DNA from: an uncultured Bacteroidales bacterium
Lineage (GTDB): Bacteria > Bacteroidota > Bacteroidia > Bacteroidales > Bacteroidaceae
Direction of reading: 5' to 3'
Length of the DNA: 10,813 nt
Assembly: GCA_902768605.1 (NCBI GenBank)
Contig: CACXLY010000084.1
Coordinates: 1-10,813 of the forward strand
Made by a program: the position numbers and the translations under genes. The notes under the pieces were generated by a model. The model worked only from the letters and a program-made list of their open reading frames with translations, did not search any database and was not told the DNA's origin. This document shows, piece after piece, positions 6,847-10,813 of the stretch; the first letter of the stretch is position 1; the number at the start of each line of letters is the position of its first letter.

Positions 6847-7412
6847 AAAAGATAGTAATCATAGACAACTACGACTCGTTCACCTACAACCTGAGCCACT
6901 TGGTAAAGGAACTCGGGGCTGAGGTGACGGTCTATCGCAACGACCAGTTCGAGATGTCGCAGCTCGAGGCATTCGACAAAATCATTCTTTCCCCAGGCCC
7001 GGGCATCCCGAGTGAAGCGGGACTGCTCCTCGACGTCATAAAGACCTACGCAGGTCGAAAACCCATCCTCGGCGTGTGCCTCGGCCATCAGGCTATTGGC
7101 GAAGTGTTCGGCGGCACATTGACAAACCTCAGCGACGTCTATCATGGCGTAGCAACGCCCGTCACCATAACGGCCGACGACTATCTGTTCGAGGGCTTGG
7201 GCAAGACGTTCGAAGTGGGCCGCTACCACTCGTGGGTGGTCGATACGAAAGGCTTCCCCGATTGCCTCGAAGTGACAAGCGTGAGCGAAGAGGGCTTCAT
7301 CATGTCCCTCAGACACCGCGAGTACGACATCCGCGGCATTCAGTATCACCCCGAAAGCGTGCTTACGCCAGGCGGAAAGACGATAATAAAGAACTGGTTA
7401 GAGACCCCCTAA
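6843..7412 (+). CDS. trpG: Anthranilate synthase component II (glutamine amidotransferase)
   Basis: TrpG hydrolyses glutamine and passes ammonia to TrpE. The 189 residues are a complete class I amidotransferase domain: IIDNYDSFTYNL at the N-terminus, the oxyanion loop ILSPGPGIPSEAG, the nucleophile Cys79 in GVCLGHQAIGEVFGG, and the His169/Glu171 pair in GIQYHPESVLTPGG. It is not fused to TrpD, unlike E. coli. Its ATG shares ATGA with the trpE stop, a four-base overlap that fits 1:1 expression of the two subunits. Oddly, the final codons (Thr-Pro-stop, ACC CCC TAA) lie in the repeat element that fills the gap to trpD, so the C-terminus appears to have been defined by repeat sequence. Folate synthesis (PabA) enzymes are close relatives; the position directly after trpE settles the primary assignment, though a dual role in folate synthesis is possible. 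Confidence 0.95.
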   Translation: MKKIVIIDNYDSFTYNLSHLVKELGAEVTVYRNDQFEMSQLEAFDKIILSPGPGIPSEAGLLLDVIKTYAGRKPILGVCLGHQAIGEVFGGTLTNLSDVYHGVATPVTITADDYLFEGLGKTFEVGRYHSWVVDTKGFPDCLEVTSVSEEGFIMSLRHREYDIRGIQYHPESVLTPGGKTIIKNWLETP

Positions 7413-7465
7413 CCCCCTTTAGGGGGAACAAAAATTGTTCAATGTTCAATATTCAATGTTCAATG
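7405..7465. repeat. Repeat-filled gap between trpG and trpD: hairpins plus 7-bp tandem repeat
   Basis: CCCCCTAA (7405-7412) is complementary to TTAGGGGG (7419-7426) around a six-base loop, and includes the trpG stop codon. A second small hairpin follows (GAACAA 7426-7431 with TTGTTC 7435-7440). Then come four 7-base units: TTCAATG (7438-7444), TTCAATA (7445-7451), TTCAATG (7452-7458) and TTCAATG (7459-7465), ending two bases before the trpD ATG. There is no T-run suitable for an intrinsic terminator after the G/C stem. Confidence 0.85.
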
Positions 7466-7467
7466 AT

Positions 7468-8463
7468 ATGAAGCAGTATTTGCAACGACTCATTGCTGGC
7501 GAGACACTATCGCGGCAAGACACACACAACATATTGGTGAACATCACCCGCCAAGCCTACCCTGCCGAGCAGATTGCCGCTTTGCTGATGGCTATGCAGA
7601 CACGCGGTGCTACGGTGGATGAAATGCTTGGTTTCCGCGACGGACTGCTCGAAACGGGCAAGCACGTTAACCTCGACGACTTCGACATGCTGGACATCGT
7701 GGGCACAGGAGGCGACGGAAAGAACACTTTCAACATCAGTACTTGCGCTTGCTTTGTGGTTGCCGGAGCGGGATTCAAGGTCTCAAAGCACGGCAACGGC
7801 GCAAGCACGAGCGTGAGCGGCGCAAGTAATGTTCTGATGGCACACGGCGTGAAGTTCTCCGACAACGAGGATGTACTCCGTCGCTCCATTGAGAAAGCCG
7901 GCATCTGCTACCTGCACGCGCCCCTCTTTGCCACGGGCATGAAGTTTGTCGGCCCTGTTCGCAAGGCGTTGAGCGTGCCGACGTGCTTCAACTTGCTTGG
8001 CCCCTTCATCAATCCTTGCACGCCAAAGAACTCGCTCCATGGCACCGCGACGCCCACCCAGCTGCGTCTCTACTCCAGCATGCACCAGCGCATTGGCGAC
8101 AACTTTGGTGTCATCTCGAGCTACGATGGCTACGACGAAATCTCGCTCACCAGCGGTTTCAAGTTCGTGACACGTCACTTCGAGAAGGTCTATACACCCC
8201 TCGAAATGGGACTTGCCTACGTGAAGCCCGAGGAGATATTCGGCGGAACGACTGCTGAGCAGGCCAAGCGCATCTTCGACGATGTGCTGGAGAACAAGGC
8301 AACGCGTGCCCAAACGGAGGTCGTCATTGCCAATGCCGCTTGTGGCATCAGCCTGATGAACCCGAACCTGCCCATCTCGGACACCGTTGCAATGGCCCGC
8401 GAGAGCATCGAAAGCGGCAAAGCCCTGCAATGCCTCAAAGCGTTCATCGAGATAAACAGCTAA
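7468..8463 (+). CDS. trpD: Anthranilate phosphoribosyltransferase
   Basis: TrpD transfers the phosphoribosyl group of PRPP to anthranilate. The 331 residues are a full-length stand-alone enzyme: helical N-terminal part (LIAGETLSRQDTHNIL), the PRPP-binding glycine-rich motif GTGGDGKNTFNIST (79-92), the KHGN motif (107-110), FVGPVRKALSVPTCFNLLGPFINP with the family's conserved NLLGP, and a C-terminal helical stretch. The open frame extends upstream to a TTG at 7435, but the added residues would be translated from a tandem repeat; the ATG at 7468 gives the expected N-terminus. A 55-base repeat-containing gap precedes it and another of exactly 55 bases follows it, whereas the operon's other junctions overlap, so trpD may be translated less tightly coupled to its neighbours. 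No damaged motif is seen. Confidence 0.95.
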   Translation: MKQYLQRLIAGETLSRQDTHNILVNITRQAYPAEQIAALLMAMQTRGATVDEMLGFRDGLLETGKHVNLDDFDMLDIVGTGGDGKNTFNISTCACFVVAGAGFKVSKHGNGASTSVSGASNVLMAHGVKFSDNEDVLRRSIEKAGICYLHAPLFATGMKFVGPVRKALSVPTCFNLLGPFINPCTPKNSLHGTATPTQLRLYSSMHQRIGDNFGVISSYDGYDEISLTSGFKFVTRHFEKVYTPLEMGLAYVKPEEIFGGTTAEQAKRIFDDVLENKATRAQTEVVIANAACGISLMNPNLPISDTVAMARESIESGKALQCLKAFIEINS

Positions 8464-8470
8464 GGAAATC

Positions 8471-8508
8471 CTCGTTATAACGAGATAACGTCATAACGTG
8501 ATAACGAC
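8471..8508. repeat. Repeat-filled gap between trpD and trpC: palindrome plus 8-bp tandem repeat
   Basis: CTCGTTATAACGAG (8471-8484) is a perfect 14-base palindrome. It overlaps four consecutive 8-base units with the pattern ATAACGNN: ATAACGAG (8477-8484), ATAACGTC (8485-8492), ATAACGTG (8493-8500) and ATAACGAC (8501-8508). The trpC frame is open through part of this array to a GTG at 8498, but the trpC start is better placed at 8519. Confidence 0.88.
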
Positions 8509-8518
8509 AATTGAAGCA

Positions 8519-9310
8519 ATGAAAGACATCTTAGAAGAAATCGTGGCGCACAAGCGCATCGAAGTGGCCGAGCAAAAGGAGCAGACGCCAGCAAGGAAAC
8601 TCTATTCCGAAGTTGAGCGAATGATGGCAGAAGGCGTATCGAAGCGCAGTTTGAGTCAGGCTTTGACAGTGAACGACTTTGGCATCATCGCCGAATTCAA
8701 GCGCAAGAGTCCGTCGAAGGGATGGATTAAAGAGGATGGCAAGCCTGAGATAATTCCGCTTTCTTACGAGCAAAACGGTGCCGCAGCCCTCAGCATCCTG
8801 ACCGACGAGATGTATTTTGGCGGCTCGCTCGACTTCATAAGAAAGGCCCGACCGCTCGTCTCGATTCCCATCCTCCGCAAGGACTTCATCATAGACGAAT
8901 ACCAGCTCTTCCAAGCGCGACACGTCGGAGCCGACGCCGTTCTGCTCATCGCCGCCGACCTCAGCAAGCAGGAAGTCCGCTCACTTACTTCCATCGCCCA
9001 TGAGTTGGCGCTCGAAGTCCTGCTGGAACTGCATTCAGAGCACGAGTTGGACTACGCCGACAGCGACGTCGATGCACTTGGCGTGAACAATCGCAACCTG
9101 GGAACTTTCGTCACGGACGTGCAGAACTCGTTCCGCTTGGCGAGCCAACTTCCTCAAGACAAAGTGCTTGTCAGCGAGAGCGGCATCAGCAATCCGGACA
9201 CCATCCGCTTGCTGCGAGAGGCAGGTTACAGAGGTTTCCTCATCGGAGAGACTTTCATGAAGACCGACAACCCAGGGGAAACATTAAAGAACTTCATTTC
9301 GCGATTATGA
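8519..9310 (+). CDS. trpC: Indole-3-glycerol-phosphate synthase
   Basis: TrpC decarboxylates and cyclises CdRP to indole-3-glycerol phosphate. The 263 residues form a complete (beta/alpha)8 barrel. Visible catalytic elements: the E59/K61 pair in IIAEFKRKSPSKGWI, ILTDEMYFGGS, the K121-D122 pair in ILRKDFIIDEYQ, the E170 strand EVLLELHSE, N190-N191 in GVNNRNLGTF, E220-S221 in VLVSESGIS, and the C-terminal phosphate-binding GYRGFLIGETFM. It is separate from TrpF, unlike the E. coli fusion. The ATG at 8519 is preferred to the GTG at 8498, which lies in a repeat. It is separated from trpD by 55 bases and overlaps trpF by four bases (ATGA). With trpA damaged, its product indole-glycerol phosphate would have no normal outlet in this operon. 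Confidence 0.96.
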   Translation: MKDILEEIVAHKRIEVAEQKEQTPARKLYSEVERMMAEGVSKRSLSQALTVNDFGIIAEFKRKSPSKGWIKEDGKPEIIPLSYEQNGAAALSILTDEMYFGGSLDFIRKARPLVSIPILRKDFIIDEYQLFQARHVGADAVLLIAADLSKQEVRSLTSIAHELALEVLLELHSEHELDYADSDVDALGVNNRNLGTFVTDVQNSFRLASQLPQDKVLVSESGISNPDTIRLLREAGYRGFLIGETFMKTDNPGETLKNFISRL

Positions 9311-9927
9311 TGATAAAGGTTTGTGGAATGCGAGATGCCGAGAATATTCGGAAAGTAGAACGTTTGGGCATCGACATGATGGGCTTCATTTGTTGGGAGC
9401 GCTCGCCGCGATATGTGAGCGAAGTGCCTGCCTATCTACCTCAATGCGAACGTATTGGCGTCTTCGTTAACCAGTCTCTTGACGAGATTCAGAAGCAGAT
9501 GGAGGCCTTCGAGTTCAGTTACATTCAGCTTCATGGCAGCGAAAGTGCTGAGTTCTGCCAAGCAGTTCGAGAAAAGACGGGCTGCAAAGTCATCAAAGCT
9601 ATCTGCATAAGTTCGGAAGCGGACCTCGCTCTTGCTGGTCAATACGAAGGCTTCGTCGATCTGCTTCTCTTTGATACAAAGTGCACAAACTTTGGCGGAA
9701 GCGGCAAACAATTTAACTGGGACATCCTCCGCGACTACCGAAACGCCCTACCCTTCCTGCTTTCAGGAGGCATCGGACCTGAAGATATTGAGCGACTCAA
9801 CACGTTTCATCACCCCAAATGCCTCGGCTTCGACATCAATTCGCGCTTCGAGATCGAGCCAGGCATCAAGGATACAGAAAAGATAAAAACTTTCATAAAA
9901 GGCATTCAGACTTATGAACAGAATTAA
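9307..9927 (+). CDS. trpF: Phosphoribosylanthranilate isomerase
   Basis: TrpF carries out the Amadori rearrangement of phosphoribosylanthranilate to CdRP, the substrate of TrpC. The 206 residues are a normal-length barrel: the catalytic cysteine C6 in IKVCGMRDAENI, the family's F-x-x-x-S-P-R-Y-V element seen as FICWERSPRYVSE, IGVFVNQSLDEI, IQLHGSES, the general-acid aspartate D123 in LLLFDTKCTNFGGSGKQFNW, and LLSGGIGPEDIERL followed by GFDINSRFEIEPGIKD. The first ATG gives a four-base overlap with trpC; the second (9310) leaves a one-base overlap. The 3' end overlaps the trpA start by 14 bases, the same length as the trpB-trpE overlap. In order of action TrpF precedes TrpC. Confidence 0.95.
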   Translation: MMIKVCGMRDAENIRKVERLGIDMMGFICWERSPRYVSEVPAYLPQCERIGVFVNQSLDEIQKQMEAFEFSYIQLHGSESAEFCQAVREKTGCKVIKAICISSEADLALAGQYEGFVDLLLFDTKCTNFGGSGKQFNWDILRDYRNALPFLLSGGIGPEDIERLNTFHHPKCLGFDINSRFEIEPGIKDTEKIKTFIKGIQTYEQN

Positions 9928-10604
9928 CAAGATATTTCAAGAGAAGAGCAAAGGCTTGCTTCGAAGTGGGCATTCCCTTCAGTGATCCGATGGCCGACGG
10001 CCCAGTTATTCAGGACGCAGCCACTAAGGCGTTGCGAAACGGAATGAGCCTCCAGAAGCTCTTTTCGCAGTTGGAACCACTCAGGAAACAAGGCGTCCAG
10101 CTGCCCCTCATACTGATGGGCTACATGAATCCCATTTATCACATGGGTTACGAGGCTTTCTTCCGACGCTGCAAGGAAGTAGAAATCGACGGCGTCATCA
10201 TTCCGGACCTGCCCTTCAAGGACTACATGGACGAGGTCAAACCCATTGCCGATAAGTATGATATCAGGGTAATCATGCTCATCACGCCTGAGACGAGCGA
10301 CGAGAGGATACGCTTCATCGACGAGAACACAGATGGTTTCATCTATATGGTCAGTTCCGCGGCCACAACCGGAGCACAGAAAGAGTTCGACGAGGCCAAG
10401 CAGGCTTACTTCTCGCGAATCGACAAGATGGGCCTCAAGCACCCTCGCATGATCGGTTTCGGCATTAGTAACCGACAGACTTTGCAGAGCGCTCAAGCCA
10501 ACGCAGCTGGAGCCATTATCGGCAGCAAGTTCGTAACTCTGCTCGACAAACACGGCGCTCCAGAGCCTGCGATTGAGGAACTCTTCAAGGCACTCGAAGA
10601 GTAA
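9914..10604 (+). pseudogene. trpA: Tryptophan synthase alpha chain, broken by an internal deletion with frameshift
   Basis: TrpA cleaves indole-glycerol phosphate to indole for TrpB. The true start is the ATG at 9914 (MNRINKIFQEKSKGLL), overlapping trpF by 14 bases. After about 16 codons the sequence jumps directly to the residues around the catalytic glutamate, in another frame (FEVGIPFSDPMADGP from 9960), and the starting frame hits TGA at 9983 after 23 codons. About 27-30 residues (beta-strand 1, helix 1) are absent; the loss must be 3n+2 bases, roughly 80-95. The rest to 10604 is well preserved: both catalytic acids (E equivalent to E. coli E49 at 9963-9965, D60 in SDPMADG), GVIIPDLPF, VIMLITPETS, FIYMVSSAATTGAQ, GFGISNRQTL and GAIIGSKFVTLL. 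Internal initiation at GTG 9966 would drop the glutamate. No intact alpha subunit can be made as read. Either a real mutation or an assembly error. Confidence 0.9.
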
Positions 10605-10606
10605 TT

Positions 10607-10637
10607 CCCAATTCGAAATACACAATTCACAATTGGG
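10607..10637. repeat. Short inverted and direct repeats after trpA
   Basis: CCCAATT (10607-10613) is complementary to AATTGGG (10631-10637), starting two bases after the trpA stop codon. Within it, ACAATTC (10622-10628) and ACAATTG (10629-10635) form a 7-base tandem pair. The stem is weak and lacks a following T-run, so a terminator role is doubtful. Confidence 0.65.
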
Positions 10638-10667
10638 GCAGTTCTCAATAAATCTGCCTCAACTTGA

Positions 10668-10706
10668 CAGAATGTAAGCAAACTGGCATAATTTGCTTAC
10701 ACTCTG
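10668..10706. repeat. Strong 15-bp inverted repeat downstream of the trp operon
   Basis: CAGAATGTAAGCAAA (10668-10682) and TTTGCTTACACTCTG (10692-10706) are complementary at 14 of 15 positions (A10672 opposite C10702), around the nine-base loop CTGGCATAA. This is the strongest hairpin after the operon and could mark its transcript end, but no T-run follows. A symmetrical protein-binding site or the end of a small mobile element are other readings. Confidence 0.75.
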
Positions 10707-10710
10707 CATT

Positions 10711-10730
10711 TCCAAAACCGTCCAAAAACG
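10711..10730. repeat. 10-bp tandem duplication
   Basis: TCCAAAACCG (10711-10720) is followed directly by TCCAAAAACG (10721-10730), one base different. CCGT (10718-10721) and ACGG (10728-10731) also form a small inverted pair. Confidence 0.6.
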
Positions 10731-10748
10731 GCATCGAAATTCAGGGCC

Positions 10749-10762
10749 TGTACCTAGGTACA
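10749..10762. repeat. 14-bp perfect palindrome TGTACCTAGGTACA
   Basis: TGTACCTAGGTACA equals its own reverse complement. A smaller palindrome, TTCTAGAA, follows at 10767-10774. With the inverted repeat at 10668-10706 these make the 209 bases after trpA dense in symmetry. No gene or consensus promoter is visible up to the window edge; the sites may belong to the regulatory region of a gene beyond it. Confidence 0.6.
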
Positions 10763-10813
10763 CAGTTTCTAGAATTTTGTTGGTTTTTGTAACTACTTGG
10801 CTTTGTTGAAGTT

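Noticed and set aside
7405..7426. Intrinsic terminator between trpG and trpD
   Set aside because: The G/C stem is followed by AACAAAAATTG and has no T-run, and a terminator here would separate trpD-C-F-A from the only visible operon promoter.
7435..7467. Upstream TTG start giving an N-terminal extension to TrpD
   Set aside because: The extra residues would be encoded by the 7-bp tandem repeat. The ATG at 7468 gives the normal TrpD length.
8471..8508. CRISPR-like array
   Set aside because: The units are only 8 bp and directly adjoin without spacers; the other arrays in the window (7-16 bp units) fail for the same reason, and no cas genes are present.
9914..10604. Programmed ribosomal frameshift as the explanation for the broken trpA
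   Set aside because: A +1 shift near 9961 would restore the frame, but the product would still lack about 27-30 conserved residues including the first strand and helix of the barrel. Missing DNA, not only a frame change, is involved, and there is no recognisable slippery site with a stimulator.
9966..10604. A shorter trpA starting at GTG 9966
   Set aside because: It would begin one codon after the catalytic glutamate, in the middle of the conserved EVGIPFSDP block, and would lack the first strand and helix. It is a by-product of the deletion.

Overview
The window looks like a chromosomal segment of a Bacteroidales bacterium, most probably in the Prevotella group. The evidence is three promoter-like boxes of the Bacteroidetes type (TAnnTTTG), A-rich sequence before start codons instead of clear Shine-Dalgarno sites, a BspA-like surface protein, a membrane-anchored TPR/AraC-type regulator, and the trpB-E-G-D-C-F-A gene order that I recall from Bacteroides. 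The genus is inferred from general resemblance only.

Left part, minus strand (1-2921): the 5' 301 codons of a secreted BspA-like leucine-rich-repeat protein run off the left edge. Upstream of it lies a regulator with a signal sequence, a TPR sensor region, one membrane helix and a C-terminal AraC-type DNA-binding domain. A divergent promoter region follows. On the plus strand comes a membrane-anchored SIMPL-domain (DUF541/YggE-like) protein (3128-3850).

Middle and right part (4037-10604): a tryptophan biosynthesis operon, trpB-trpE-trpG-trpD-trpC-trpF-trpA. TrpE and TrpG turn chorismate into anthranilate, TrpD adds phosphoribosyl, TrpF isomerises, TrpC closes the indole ring, and TrpA and TrpB make tryptophan from indole-glycerol phosphate and serine. 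The 397-base leader in front of trpB holds a consensus promoter, a 15-codon leader peptide with three consecutive Trp codons, and mutually exclusive hairpins ending in an 11-bp intrinsic terminator. This is a classical ribosome-mediated attenuator.

The last gene, trpA, is broken. About 80-95 bases coding for roughly residues 17-45 are missing and the frame is shifted, so no normal alpha subunit can be made, although all six upstream genes are intact. This is either a real mutation, which would leave TrpB dependent on free indole, or an assembly error.

A second pattern is that every stop codon not overlapped by the next gene is followed at once by, or lies inside, a short tandem repeat of 7-16 bp. 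The sequence differs each time (after the regulator, the SIMPL gene, trpG, trpD and trpA). The right end (10605-10813) has no gene I can support. It contains a strong 15-bp inverted repeat and a 14-bp perfect palindrome. I see no tRNA, rRNA, CRISPR array or transposase gene.
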